DNA of 64,000 nucleotides from Streptomyces sp. TRM64462 (GCF_013362995.1 NZ_JABWDV010000347.1:1-64000); one strand, 5' to 3'; counted from the stretch's first letter, positions 42,011 to 50,429 are shown. Numbers and translations are program-made. Notes: generated by a model from the sequence alone, not told the origin.

Positions 42011-43225
42011 CTAGTCGGCCACGCCCAGAAACTCGGCGAGCTGGCGGAGCCCGGGCGGCCGGGGGGAGCTGTTCCACAGGTCGGTCACGATCGCCACCGC
42101 CAGCGTGTGGTGGCGCATCCAGCCTGGGGCCGCGCGGCGGAGGCTCTGGAGGGCTCGTACGGCTCCAGTCGCGTCGCCCATGTCGGTGTGGGCGCGGGCC
42201 ACGTCCAGTAGGAGCCAGGTACGCCACGAGGGTGGGGTGTCCCGGCTCAGTCTCATGCCCTTGGCCAGCGCCAAGGCCTCCTCCGGACGCTGGTGCTGGA
42301 CGGCGAGGCGCACCCGTTCGATCCGTACCGACGACCGGCTGAACACCGACACCAGCCTGCTGTCAGCGGGAGGCGGCAGCTTGGCCAGGCGCCCAGCGGC
42401 CCGCTCGGCCGCCACCATCATGTCGTTGGCCGTCTCGTAGTCGTCGCTCCGGGCGTACGACGTGGCGGCGGACATGAGCAGGCCGCCCCACACCCGCACG
42501 CCCTCCGCCGTCCCGGTGTGTTCCCGCTCCACGCCGTCCGCCGCGTGGACCGCCAGGGCGCGCGCGTCGTCCAGACGGGCCTGCCGCTGGTACGCCCACG
42601 CGACCGAGTTCGAGACCATCGCGGTGAGCAGCGGGTCAGACGACTGCCCGGCGGTGGCGTGCGCGCGTTCCAGGGCCGAAAGGGCAAGGTCGGTCTTGCC
42701 GAGCCGGATGGCCAGGTGCCCGCCCAACTGGAGCGCCTTGCCCAGGGCGGCCTGCCCCGCCGCCCGCTGGTCCGCTGTCCCCACGGCGGCCAGGAGGCGC
42801 GCGTCGGCGATGATGCCCGGCAGTACCTCCATGAGCCGGCCGAAGTCCGCCGCGTGGTACAGCGTCCAGCCTTCCGCCAACTCGGCCCGCAGCAGGGGCA
42901 GGGACAGCCGCTCCACGCCTGCGGGCTCCGCAGGGGGCGCGAACAACGGAGGCATGATCGCCCGCCGTACGGCGACGAGCTGCGGCGGATCGGCGTCACC
43001 ACTGGACGCCACCCCCGGCGGATCACCCAGGAGCGCGGTCAGCTCCACGCCCAGCCCCTTGGCGAGCGCGTGCAGTGTCGGCAGCCGCGCACTGTGCTTC
43101 CGGCGCTGCTCGAGTTTCCGGATCACGTCCACGGACACGGCGGACCGTTCGGCAAGACCCTCCTGCGTGAGGTCGGCGAGACGTCGCAACTTCGCGACGC
43201 TGTCGCCCAGATGCTCGGTAGCCAT
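42011..43225 (-). CDS. XRE-family regulator with C-terminal TPR-like repeats
   Basis: A 404-residue regulator. The N-terminal helix-turn-helix lies in LRRLADLTQEGLAERSAVSVDVIRKLE, and the remaining 320 residues are helical with TPR-like pairs (ALGKALQLGGHLAIRLGKTD, DARALAVHAADGVEREHTG, LAVQHQRPEEALALAKGM). Such large XRE-TPR regulators in Streptomyces resemble peptide- or partner-responsive switches. ATG 43225 is preceded by GGAGG with only one spacer base, so the true start may lie nearby. It is encoded with the small CxxC protein inside the cobalamin locus but has no evident link to it. Confidence 0.85.
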   Translation of the reverse strand: MATEHLGDSVAKLRRLADLTQEGLAERSAVSVDVIRKLEQRRKHSARLPTLHALAKGLGVELTALLGDPPGVASSGDADPPQLVAVRRAIMPPLFAPPAEPAGVERLSLPLLRAELAEGWTLYHAADFGRLMEVLPGIIADARLLAAVGTADQRAAGQAALGKALQLGGHLAIRLGKTDLALSALERAHATAGQSSDPLLTAMVSNSVAWAYQRQARLDDARALAVHAADGVEREHTGTAEGVRVWGGLLMSAATSYARSDDYETANDMMVAAERAAGRLAKLPPPADSRLVSVFSRSSVRIERVRLAVQHQRPEEALALAKGMRLSRDTPPSWRTWLLLDVARAHTDMGDATGAVRALQSLRRAAPGWMRHHTLAVAIVTDLWNSSPRPPGLRQLAEFLGVAD

Positions 43226-43297
43226 GCCTCCGAAGCTACGCCCCAAGCCGACCGCGCCGACAGCGGATTGGTGCCCGCTACCCGATCGTGCACCCAT

Positions 43298-43402
43298 GAG
43301 AGCTTCAGTCCCTCGTCGTCGACCACGCCCGTGCTGGGCGACCTGCTGGGCAGCGCCCTCTTCCCCGCCACCCGCCACTCGGTCACGGAACTGAGCTCCT
43401 GA
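43298..43402 (+). pseudogene. Possible C-terminal gene remnant
   Basis: A frame reading HESFSPSSSTTPVLGDLLGS followed by ALFPATRHSVTELSS ends at TGA 43400-43402. Its third codon positions are strongly GC, unlike the sequence upstream, and it has no credible start. It overlaps the end of cobK by 20 bp. It may be the tail of a gene whose front was lost when the XRE region was placed here. No family was recognised. Confidence 0.3.
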
Positions 43403-44162
43403 CGGACGGGCCGGCGGACCGGAGAGCACCGCGAACCCAGGCCGTCGCCTCCTCCACCGTCGCCGCCACCGGCACGCCGTCCGGGACCGGTGGGCGGCGG
43501 ACGATCACCACCGGGACGCCGGCCTCGCGCGCCGCCGTCAGCTTCGGGGCGGTGGCCGCGCCTCCGCTGTCCTTGGTGACCAGCACATCGATCCCGTACG
43601 CACGGAGGATCTCCCGCTCCCCGTCCAGCGTGAACGGCCCCCGGTCGAGCAGCACCTCCATCCGGTCCGGGTGCGGCGCCTCCGGAGGGTCCACGGACCG
43701 CACCAGGAACCACACGTCACGGACGTCAGCGAACGCGGCGAGCCCCATCCGTCCCGTGGTGAGGAAGACGCGCCGCCCCAGTCCCCGCACCGCGTCCGCC
43801 GCCGCCTCCAGGGACGCCACCTCGTGCCACTCGTCGCCCTCCACGGGGGACCACCCGGGGCGCCGCAGCGCGAGCAGGGGAACATGGGACGTGGCGGCGG
43901 CCCGCGCCGCGTTGAAACTGATCGTCCCGGCGAAAGGGTGAGTGGCGTCGATGACCGCGTCCACCTGGTGCTCGCGCACCCAGCGGGCCAGGCCCTCGGC
44001 CCCGCCGAACCCGCCCGTCCGCACCTCGCCCGGCGGCAGCCTCGGGCTGGCCACCCGGCCCGCGAGCGAGCTGGTGACCCGTACACCGACCGCGTGCAGC
44101 GCCTCCGCGAGCCGGCGCCCCTCGGTGGTGCCGCCGAGGATGAGTACGTGCCGTGAGTGCAT
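43383..44162 (-). CDS. cobK: CobK, precorrin-6A reductase
   Basis: A 259-residue NADPH-dependent enzyme converting precorrin-6A to precorrin-6B. VLILGGTTEGRRLAEALHAV is the nucleotide-binding start, VDAVIDATHPFAGTISFNAA the conserved family box, and TKDSGGAATAPKLTAA the C-terminal substrate region. ATG 44162 lies only 12 bp from the start of cbiD on the other strand, so each promoter must overlap the other gene's 5' end. Its 3' end runs into a coding-like fragment. Confidence 0.95.
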   Translation of the reverse strand: MHSRHVLILGGTTEGRRLAEALHAVGVRVTSSLAGRVASPRLPPGEVRTGGFGGAEGLARWVREHQVDAVIDATHPFAGTISFNAARAAATSHVPLLALRRPGWSPVEGDEWHEVASLEAAADAVRGLGRRVFLTTGRMGLAAFADVRDVWFLVRSVDPPEAPHPDRMEVLLDRGPFTLDGEREILRAYGIDVLVTKDSGGAATAPKLTAAREAGVPVVIVRRPPVPDGVPVAATVEEATAWVRGALRSAGPSVRSSVP

Positions 44163-44174
44163 CGGGAACCGTCC

Positions 44175-45287
44175 ATGAGTGCGAGCGGAGGGCGCAGCGC
44201 CCAACTCAAGCACACCGGCCTCCGGCCCGGCTGGACGACCGGCGCCTGCGCGACCGCGGCGACCACCGCCGCGTACACGGCGCTGCTGACCGGCGACTTC
44301 CCCGACCCGGTGACGATCACCCTGCCCCGGGGCCAGACCCCGGCGTTCGCCCTGGCCGCGGAGGAGCGGGCCGACGGGTACGCCATGGCGGGGATCGTCA
44401 AGGACGCCGGCGACGACCCGGACGTGACCCACGGCGCGCTGGTCCGTTCGACCGTCCGCCTCCTTCCGCCCGGCTCCGGCGTCGTCTTCCGCGCCGGTCC
44501 CGGCGTCGGCACCGTCACACGGCCCGGACTGCCCCTCGACGTCGGCGAGCCCGCCATCAACCCGGTGCCCCGGCAGCTCATCCGCGACCATGTGGCCCGG
44601 GTCGCCGCGGCCCACGGCGGCACCGGCGACGTCGAGGTGACCGTGTCGGTCGACCACGGCGAGGAGATCGCCCGGTCCACGTGGAACCCCCGTCTGGGCA
44701 TCCTCGGCGGGCTGTCCATCCTCGGCACGACGGGCATCGTCGTCCCGTACTCGTGCTCGGCGTGGATCGACTCCATCCGGCGCGGTGTCGACGTGGCCCG
44801 CGCGGCGGGCCGCACCCATGTCGCCGGGTGCACGGGCTCCACGTCCGAGAAGACCGTCGTGTCGCTGTACGGCCTGCCCGAGGACGCCCTCCTCGACATG
44901 GGCGACTTCGCCGGCGCCGTCCTCAAGTACGTGCGACGCCACCCGGTGGACCGGCTCACGATCTGCGGCGGCTTCGCGAAGCTGTCCAAGCTGGCGGCCG
45001 GCCACCTGGACCTGCACTCGGCGCGCTCCCAGGTGGACAAGGCCTTCCTGGCGGAGCTGGCCCGGGCCGCGGGCGCCGGTGAGGACCTCGCCGCCGAGGT
45101 GGCCACCGCCAACACCGGCCTGGCCGCCCTCCACCTGTGCGCCGCCCAGGGCGTCCCCCTGGGCGACCGCGTGGCAGAGGTGGCGCGGGACCAGGCGCTG
45201 GACGTGCTGCGGGGCGCACCGGTCGTGGTGGACGTGGTGTGCATCGACCGCGCGGGCACGATCGTGGGCCGCAGCGCCCCACGCTGA
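44175..45287 (+). CDS. cbiD: CbiD, cobalt-precorrin-5B C1-methyltransferase
   Basis: A 370-residue enzyme with the CbiD pattern: LRPGWTTGACATAATTAAYT at the start, VGTVTRPGLPLDVGEPAINP, LGILGGLSILGTTGIVVPYS, and a C-terminal TICGGFAKLSKLAAGHLDLHS. It methylates C1 of precorrin-5B. The enzyme is named from the anaerobic pathway but occurs in many aerobic actinomycetes that lack CobF. ATG 44175 is used; a GTG at 44157 in the same frame would overlap cobK. It is divergent from cobK. Confidence 0.95.
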   Translation: MSASGGRSAQLKHTGLRPGWTTGACATAATTAAYTALLTGDFPDPVTITLPRGQTPAFALAAEERADGYAMAGIVKDAGDDPDVTHGALVRSTVRLLPPGSGVVFRAGPGVGTVTRPGLPLDVGEPAINPVPRQLIRDHVARVAAAHGGTGDVEVTVSVDHGEEIARSTWNPRLGILGGLSILGTTGIVVPYSCSAWIDSIRRGVDVARAAGRTHVAGCTGSTSEKTVVSLYGLPEDALLDMGDFAGAVLKYVRRHPVDRLTICGGFAKLSKLAAGHLDLHSARSQVDKAFLAELARAAGAGEDLAAEVATANTGLAALHLCAAQGVPLGDRVAEVARDQALDVLRGAPVVVDVVCIDRAGTIVGRSAPR

Positions 45288-45300
45288 GCCCCGACACTCC

Positions 45301-45427
45301 TCCTCGCGTACGCCGAGGCCCACGCGGTCCCGGTCTCCCGGATCGTCGTGAACGACTCCGGCCTTTCGGCACGGAGGCGACACGCACTCATGTGCGGGCG
45401 GCACTCGACCGGTTCTCCACCGGATGA
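45301..45427 (+). pseudogene. Frameshifted gene remnant after cbiD
   Basis: One frame reads LLLAYAEAHAVPVSRIVVND and then degenerates. A -1 shift near 45357-45362 continues it as RPFGTEATRTHVRAALDRFSTG and stops at 45425-45427. Both halves show coding-type third positions and together resemble the end of a soluble protein. There is no start codon. The parent family was not identified. Confidence 0.35.
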
Positions 45428-45493
45428 CCCGCTCGTGACCCCACAGGCGCAAGCCACCGTGCACCCGGCGCGCCCGGGCACGATCATCAACCC

Positions 45494-46108
45494 ATGAGCA
45501 CCCCCAGCCCCACCATCCGTCTGGCCCAGCAGCCGGAAGCGGACGCCCTCCTCGCACGCAGCCCGCTGGCCGCGCTCACCGGCATGCTCCTAGACCAGCA
45601 GGTCCCCATGGAGTGGGCGTTCTCCGGCCCGTACACGATCGCCCAGCGCATGGGCACCGACGACCTGGACGCGCAGGCCATCGCCGCACACGACCCGGAG
45701 GCGTTCGCGGCGCTGCTCTCCGCGAAGCCGGCCGTGCACCGCTATCCCGGCTCGATGGCGCAGCGCATCCAGCAGCTGTGCCAGTTCCTGGTGGACGAAT
45801 ACGGCGGGGACGCCGCCGCCGTCTGGTCGGACGCGACGACCGGCAAGGAGCTCCTCGCACGGCTCCAGGCGCTGCCCGGGTTCGGCAAGCAGAAGGCCCA
45901 GATCTTCCTGGCGCTGCTCGGCAAGCAGTACGGCGTGCGGCCCGAGGGGTGGCGGGAGGCCGCCGGCCCGTACGGGGAGGCCGGTTCGTACCGGTCGGCC
46001 GCGGACATCACGGGTCCGGAGTCGCTCGCGAAGGTCCGCGCGTACAAGCAGGAGGCGAAGCGAGCGGCGAAGGCCGCGAAGGAAGCGAAGGGAAGCACGG
46101 GGAGCTGA
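45494..46108 (+). CDS. HhH-GPD family base-excision repair protein
   Basis: A 204-residue protein of the HhH-GPD DNA glycosylase superfamily. LTGMLLDQQVPMEWAFSG is the first conserved helix set; the helix-hairpin-helix with Gly-Pro-Asp-type loop is LQALPGFGKQKAQIFLALLG. It lacks the C-terminal cysteine iron-sulfur cluster of MutY/Nth. A basic alanine-lysine tail (KRAAKAAKEAKG) may contact DNA. ATG 45494 is used. It is transcribed alone. Confidence 0.85.
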   Translation: MSTPSPTIRLAQQPEADALLARSPLAALTGMLLDQQVPMEWAFSGPYTIAQRMGTDDLDAQAIAAHDPEAFAALLSAKPAVHRYPGSMAQRIQQLCQFLVDEYGGDAAAVWSDATTGKELLARLQALPGFGKQKAQIFLALLGKQYGVRPEGWREAAGPYGEAGSYRSAADITGPESLAKVRAYKQEAKRAAKAAKEAKGSTGS

Positions 46109-46141
46109 CCGAAGGCAGGCGAGGCAGATAAGGCCGACAAA

Positions 46142-46204
46142 GGGGATCAGGGGGACCAGGGGGACCAGGGGGATTAGAGGGACCTGGGGGATCTGGGGGA
46201 CAAG
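46142..46204. repeat. 9-bp tandem repeat, seven copies
   Basis: Units GGGGATCAG, GGGGACCAG, GGGGACCAG, GGGGATTAG, AGGGACCTG, GGGGATCTG and GGGGACAAG fill 46142-46204 in the 278-bp gap before the aminopeptidase gene. This is the longest 9-bp array in the window. Confidence 0.9.
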
Positions 46205-46386
46205 TCGAGCGAATCGTTGGGGTTTCATGCCGCCAAGACTCGCCCGACAGACCGCAGTTCTGCTCGCAATCATCCACAGGCACCGCGAATCATACGAAGA
46301 ATGACGTGAGTTGTGGCACATCTGTTCACAGGAGCCTGGGAGATCGCTAGCTTCCCTTCAACCTCGTCCGTACGGGAAGGACCTCT

Positions 46387-47940
46387 GTGAACGCATCCCA
46401 TCGCAGAGCCGTGGCCACCCTGGCCGCAGCCGCACTTGCCACCCCGCTCCTGCTGGCCTCTGCCTCCCCCGCCTCCGCCGGAAAGCACGACCCGGCGAAG
46501 GACGCCCGGAAACTGGCCTCACGGCTGGTCCACGCGGCGTCCGCCGACAGCGCGTACAAGCACCTGCAGAAGTTCCAGCAGATAGCCGACACGGCCGGCG
46601 GCAACCGCGCCGCAGGCACGCTGGGCTACGACGCGTCGGCGGCATACGTGTACCAGCAGCTCAAGAAGGCCGGGTACGACGTCTCGTACCAGGAATTCGA
46701 GTTCATGTACACGGAGACCCAGGCGCAGAAGCTGTCCGTCGTCTCGCCGTCGCCCCGCGACATCGACATCGCCGCGATGACCTACACCAAGTCGACCCCG
46801 GTCGGCGGCACCACGGCCGCCCTGGCCGCCGCCCCGGTGGACGACGACGGGTCGAACGGCTGCGAGCCGACCGACTTCGCGACCGACACGTTCAGCGGCA
46901 AGATCGCGCTCATCAAGCGCGGCGGCTGCACGTTCGCGGCGAAGCAGGCCAACGCCGCCGCCGCGGGCGCCGTCGGCGCCATCATCTACAACCACCTGGA
47001 GGGCAGTCTCGCCGGCACCCTCGGCTCACCCGAGGCCGGCAAGATCCCCACCGGTGGCATCACCAAGGCCGAAGGCGAGGCGCTCGCCGCCGAGCTGGCC
47101 AACGGCCCGGTCGAGGTGAACCTGGAGATCCGCCAGATCCAGGAGATGCGCACCACGCGCAACGTCATCGCCGAGACCCAGCGCGGCAACGCCGCCAACA
47201 CGGTGATGCTCGGTTCCCACCTCGACTCGGTGATCGCCGGCCCCGGCATCAACGACAACGGCTCCGGCTCGGCCGGCCTGCTCGACGTGGCCCTCAAGTT
47301 CGCCAAGCACAAGCACAAGACCACCAACAAGGTGCGGTTCGCCTGGTGGGGCGCCGAGGAGAACGGCCTGCTCGGCTCCGAGCACTACGTCGGCGCGCTC
47401 GACGACCTGGGCCGCAAGGAGATCAAGCTCTACCTCAACTTCGACATGATCGCGTCGCCGAACTACGGCCTGTTCGTGTACGACGGCAACGACTCCGACG
47501 GTGTCGGCGCGCCGGCCGGGCCGGAGGGCTCCGCCCAGCTGGAGCGCGACATCATCGCGTTCATGGACAAGAAGGGCCTGCCGCACGCGGGCACCGACTT
47601 CACCGGCCGCTCCGACTACGGCCCGTTCATCGAGGTCGGCATCCCGTCCGGCGGCACCTTCACCGGCGCCGAGGGCATCAAGACCGAGGCGCAGGCGAAG
47701 CTGTTCGGCGGTACGGCGGGCGAGGCGTACGACCCCTGCTACCACGCCGAGTGCGACGACATCAACAACATCAACATGACGGCGTTCGACGCCAACATCG
47801 ATGTCATAGCCAACGCGGTCGGCACGTACGCGCACGACCTGAGCTCGCTGCGCGAGCCGGTCGAGTTCGTCCCGACGGACGGCGACGCGGGCAGCGGCGG
47901 CGGCCTCCACGACGACCACGACCACGAGGTCACCGAGTAA
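46387..47940 (+). CDS. Secreted M28 zinc aminopeptidase with PA domain
   Basis: A 517-residue exported metalloprotease similar in layout to Streptomyces griseus aminopeptidase. After the signal peptide (residues 1-31, ending SASPASAGK) comes a PA (protease-associated) domain at about 120-240 (GKIALIKRGGCTFAAKQANA), then the M28 catalytic domain with two zinc sites: VMLGSHLDSV, GINDNGSGSAG, WWGAEENGLLGS (catalytic Glu), LYLNFDMIAS and DPCYHAECDDI. The GTG start follows GGAAGGACCTCT. The C-terminus is His/Asp-rich. Stop codons are repeated three times within the 12-bp repeat that follows. Confidence 0.95.
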   Translation: MNASHRRAVATLAAAALATPLLLASASPASAGKHDPAKDARKLASRLVHAASADSAYKHLQKFQQIADTAGGNRAAGTLGYDASAAYVYQQLKKAGYDVSYQEFEFMYTETQAQKLSVVSPSPRDIDIAAMTYTKSTPVGGTTAALAAAPVDDDGSNGCEPTDFATDTFSGKIALIKRGGCTFAAKQANAAAAGAVGAIIYNHLEGSLAGTLGSPEAGKIPTGGITKAEGEALAAELANGPVEVNLEIRQIQEMRTTRNVIAETQRGNAANTVMLGSHLDSVIAGPGINDNGSGSAGLLDVALKFAKHKHKTTNKVRFAWWGAEENGLLGSEHYVGALDDLGRKEIKLYLNFDMIASPNYGLFVYDGNDSDGVGAPAGPEGSAQLERDIIAFMDKKGLPHAGTDFTGRSDYGPFIEVGIPSGGTFTGAEGIKTEAQAKLFGGTAGEAYDPCYHAECDDINNINMTAFDANIDVIANAVGTYAHDLSSLREPVEFVPTDGDAGSGGGLHDDHDHEVTE

Positions 47941-47978
47941 GGAACCCAGTAAGGAACCGAGTAAGGGACAGTAAGGAG
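47935..47978. repeat. 12-bp tandem repeat spanning the aminopeptidase stop
   Basis: GAGTAAGGAACC at 47935, CAGTAAGGAACC at 47947, then shorter copies GAGTAAGGGA and CAGTAAGGAG. The first unit contains the gene's final Glu codon and TAA stop, so read-through would meet further in-frame stops. Confidence 0.8.
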
Positions 47979-48010
47979 CAAGGCTCGCGAGCCGAACTCT
48001 TGGGGAGGGC

Positions 48011-48043
48011 GTGCCGCCGGACGGATTTCCCGTCCGGCGGCAC
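48011..48043 (+). terminator. Terminator after the aminopeptidase gene
   Basis: A perfect 13-bp stem (GTGCCGCCGGACG and complement) with a 7-nt loop, 70 bp after the stop. Confidence 0.88.
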
Positions 48044-48133
48044 GTACGTTATGAAGACGCTTATGCCGATTTGCGAGGTGACGCCCGGCAGTGCGCCGGT
48101 GCCGCGCGGCTGCGCCGGGAGGCGGTCGCCCGG

Positions 48134-48139
48134 TAGGCT
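48134..48139 (+). promoter_or_regulatory. Possible -10 element of a leaderless message
   Basis: TAGGCT lies 6-7 bp upstream of GTG 48146, so transcription would begin at or very near the start codon. No Shine-Dalgarno is present. Leaderless messages are common in Streptomyces. Confidence 0.4.
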
Positions 48140-48145
48140 TTCCGT

Positions 48146-48442
48146 GTGATCTTCAAGCGCATCGGTAACGGGCGGCCGTATCCCGACCACGGCCGGGAAA
48201 GCACCCGGCAGTGGGCGGATGTCGCGCCGCGCCCGGTCCGCCTCGATCAGCTCGTGACCACCAAGGGCCAGCTGGATCTGGAGACGCTCCTCGCCGAGGA
48301 CTCGACGTTCTACGGCGACCTCTTCGCGCACGTCGTGAAGTGGCAGGGCGATCTCTACCTCGAGGACGGACTGCACCGCGCCGTACGCGCGGCCCTCCAG
48401 CAGCGGCAGGTGCTGCACGCCCGCGTGCTCGAGCTCGACTGA
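48146..48442 (+). CDS. Conserved small protein (VapB-like annotation in relatives)
   Basis: A 98-residue protein: MIFKRIGNGRPYPDHGREST, a LDLETLLAEDSTFYGDLFAH segment and DGLHRAVRAALQQRQVLHAR at the end, the last resembling the ribbon or helix of VapB-type antitoxins. From memory such proteins are often labelled VapB family in Streptomyces, but no toxin gene is adjacent, so a toxin-antitoxin role is unproven. GTG 48146 seems leaderless. It lies upstream of the LytR_C gene on the same strand. Confidence 0.7.
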   Translation: MIFKRIGNGRPYPDHGRESTRQWADVAPRPVRLDQLVTTKGQLDLETLLAEDSTFYGDLFAHVVKWQGDLYLEDGLHRAVRAALQQRQVLHARVLELD

Positions 48443-48556
48443 CGGGCCCGGTTCCCACGGCGCGACTGCGCCTTTCCGGCAGGTTTCCCACCCGTCCGGC
48501 CCTCTGCCGCTGATCGTTTAGTAGGCATAGTCACCGGGTCGCATTACGCTGCGCCC

Positions 48557-49228
48557 ATGAGCATGCTCACTCCCCCCGGTATGGGCGGTAAGTACCGCGT
48601 CACGGGCACCGCGTACCCCCGTATGCGCCGCCCCCGCCGCCGCGGCCGGATCGTGCTGGCGACCGTCGTCGCCGCAGCCGCCCTGGGCGGGGCCGGCTGG
48701 GGAACGCTCCAGCTCATCGACGTGTTCGGCGGCGGCAGCAGCAGTACGGACGCCGCGAAGCGCACCACAGCGGGCTCCGCCTGCAAGAACGCGTCGACCG
48801 CCGCGGCCCCGTCCGCCCGCCCCACCCCCGTCGCCTTCCCGAAGCCCGGCGACATCACGGTGAACGTCTACAACGCGACCCCGCGCAGTGGCCTCGCCAA
48901 GTCCACCGCCGACGAGCTCAAGAAGCGCGGCTTCGCCATCGGCAAGATCGGCAACGCCCCGGTGGCGTACGACAAGAAGGTCCCCGGCTCAGCGATACTG
49001 CTCGGCGCCCCGGCCGCCACGCAGGGCGTCTTCCCCGTCCTCGGCACGCAGGTGAAGGGCGCGGCGACCAAGACGGACACGCGGACGACGGCCGACGTGG
49101 ACCTGATCATCGGTACGGCCTTCACAACCCTGGCCGCACCGCAGGACGCGACGGCGGCGATGACCGCCCTCATCAACCCGAAGCCCAAGCCCAAGCCCAC
49201 GGGCTGCGCCCCCGACGCCAAGAGCTGA
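48557..49228 (+). CDS. LytR C-terminal domain membrane protein
   Basis: A 223-residue protein with a basic cytoplasmic N-terminus, one membrane helix (about residues 32-55; VLATVVAAAALGGAGWGTL) and an extracytoplasmic LytR_C domain (DITVNVYNATPRSGLAKSTA, AILLGAPAATQG, DVDLIIGTAF). LytR_C domains often accompany LytR-CpsA-Psr proteins of cell-wall attachment but here stand alone. ATG 48557 is preceded by TAGGCATAGT, a possible -10 about 30 bp upstream. A 17-bp terminator follows. Confidence 0.85.
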   Translation: MSMLTPPGMGGKYRVTGTAYPRMRRPRRRGRIVLATVVAAAALGGAGWGTLQLIDVFGGGSSSTDAAKRTTAGSACKNASTAAAPSARPTPVAFPKPGDITVNVYNATPRSGLAKSTADELKKRGFAIGKIGNAPVAYDKKVPGSAILLGAPAATQGVFPVLGTQVKGAATKTDTRTTADVDLIIGTAFTTLAAPQDATAAMTALINPKPKPKPTGCAPDAKS

Positions 49229-49231
49229 CGG

Positions 49232-49269
49232 CCGGCGGCCCGTACCGTGAGAACGGTACGGGCCGCCGG
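49232..49269. terminator. Bidirectional terminator between LytR_C gene and upp
   Basis: A perfect 17-bp stem beginning CCGGCGGCCCGTACCGT with a 4-nt GAGA loop, directly after the LytR_C stop. Confidence 0.92.
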
Positions 49270-49347
49270 TCGCCACCGGTCGTCCGGGTGGGTGCGTCTA
49301 CTGGTGCCCCTGTACTGGTGCGCCTGCCGCTGCGGCTACTGCTGCGG

Positions 49348-49983
49348 CTACTCCGCCGCGCCGTACATGCGGTCACCCGCGTCGCCGAGGCCCGGCACGA
49401 TGTACCCGTTCTCGTTGAGCCGCTCGTCCACCGCGGCCGTGACGACCGTGACCGGCGTCCCCGCCAGCTCGCGCTCCATGACCGCGACACCCTCAGGCGC
49501 CGCCAGCAGCACCACGGCGGTCACGTCGTCGGCACCGCGCTTGATCAGCTCCTGGATGGCCGCGACCAGCGTCCCGCCCGTGGCGAGCATCGGGTCGAGC
49601 ACGTACACCTGGCGCCCCGACAGGTCCTCGGGCATCCGCGTGGCGTACGTCGACGCCTCCAGGGTCTCCTCGTTGCGGATCATGCCGAGGAAGCCCACCT
49701 CGGCGGTCGGCAGCAGCCGCACCATGCCGTCCAGCATCCCGAGCCCGGCCCGGAGGATCGGCACCACCAGGGGGCGCGGGTGCGACAGCTTCACACCGGC
49801 CGTCCGCGTCACGGGGGTCTCGATGTCGGCCCGCTCGGTGCGCACGTCCCGCGTGGCCTCGTACGCGAGCAGGGTGACCAGCTCGTCGGCGAGCCGCCGG
49901 AAGGTCGGGGAGTCGGTGCGCTTGTCGCGCAGCGTGGTGAGTTTGTGCGCCACCAGCGGGTGGTCGACGACATGGATCCGCAT
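49348..49983 (-). CDS. upp: Uracil phosphoribosyltransferase
   Basis: A 211-residue pyrimidine-salvage enzyme making UMP from uracil and [24 protein letters not shown] is the typical start, [19 protein letters not shown] and the PRPP loop [19 protein letters not shown] are diagnostic, and [18 protein letters not shown] binds uracil at the C-terminus. Full length. It is a single gene, converging with the LytR_C gene through a shared hairpin. Confidence 0.97.
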   Translation of the reverse strand: MRIHVVDHPLVAHKLTTLRDKRTDSPTFRRLADELVTLLAYEATRDVRTERADIETPVTRTAGVKLSHPRPLVVPILRAGLGMLDGMVRLLPTAEVGFLGMIRNEETLEASTYATRMPEDLSGRQVYVLDPMLATGGTLVAAIQELIKRGADDVTAVVLLAAPEGVAVMERELAGTPVTVVTAAVDERLNENGYIVPGLGDAGDRMYGAAE

Positions 49984-50072
49984 GCCCACAACAGTAGCCG
50001 CGGTGGCATCAACCCACGCAGCCGAGGGAAGGTGGAGTCGGAAGAACACGGCCCCGGGGTGGTGGTGTGGCG

Positions 50073-50429
50073 ATGCCGGACCAGGAAGAACCCGTACCCG
50101 TACGGCAGAGGGAAGCGGCCGCCCGCCGCGCCGGCCCGGACGGCAGGGACGCCCCGAAGGGCGCACCGACCGGCAAGGACGCCCCTGACGCCCCCGACGC
50201 CCCCGACGGCTCCGATGCCCCCGACGTACGGGGCACACCCGCCGCACCCGACGCACCCGACGCCCGGGACAGCCCGTCCCCGCAGGACGACGCCGAGCGC
50301 CGGCGCCGCCGCGCCCAGTTCCTCCGGGAGCTGAACGAGGCCAAGGCCCTGCGCGAACGCGTCCAGCCGCGCCGCGCCAGAGCGGCCCGGATGCGCCAGG
50401 CCATGCGGATGCGTTCGTTCCGCTGGTAG
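50073..50429 (+). CDS. Hypothetical protein with Asp-Ala-Pro repeats and basic C-terminus
   Basis: A 118-residue disordered-looking protein. [17 protein letters not shown] repeat at about residues 36-60 is followed by an Arg-rich helix ([38 protein letters not shown]) ending RMRSFRW. No family recognised. ATG 50073 or GTG 50067; GGGGTGG lies upstream. It is divergent from upp. It could be a nucleic-acid-binding tail protein, which is only inference. Confidence 0.6.
   Translation: MPDQEEPVPVRQREAAARRAGPDGRDAPKGAPTGKDAPDAPDAPDGSDAPDVRGTPAAPDAPDARDSPSPQDDAERRRRRAQFLRELNEAKALRERVQPRRARAARMRQAMRMRSFRW

Noticed and set aside
46311..48149. 612-codon plus-strand frame in the aminopeptidase region
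   Set aside because: Out of frame with the M28 protein and Arg/His-rich; the real gene has a signal peptide and all zinc ligands.
48146..48442. Toxin-antitoxin pair
   Set aside because: The protein may resemble VapB antitoxins, but no PIN-domain or other toxin gene is adjacent.
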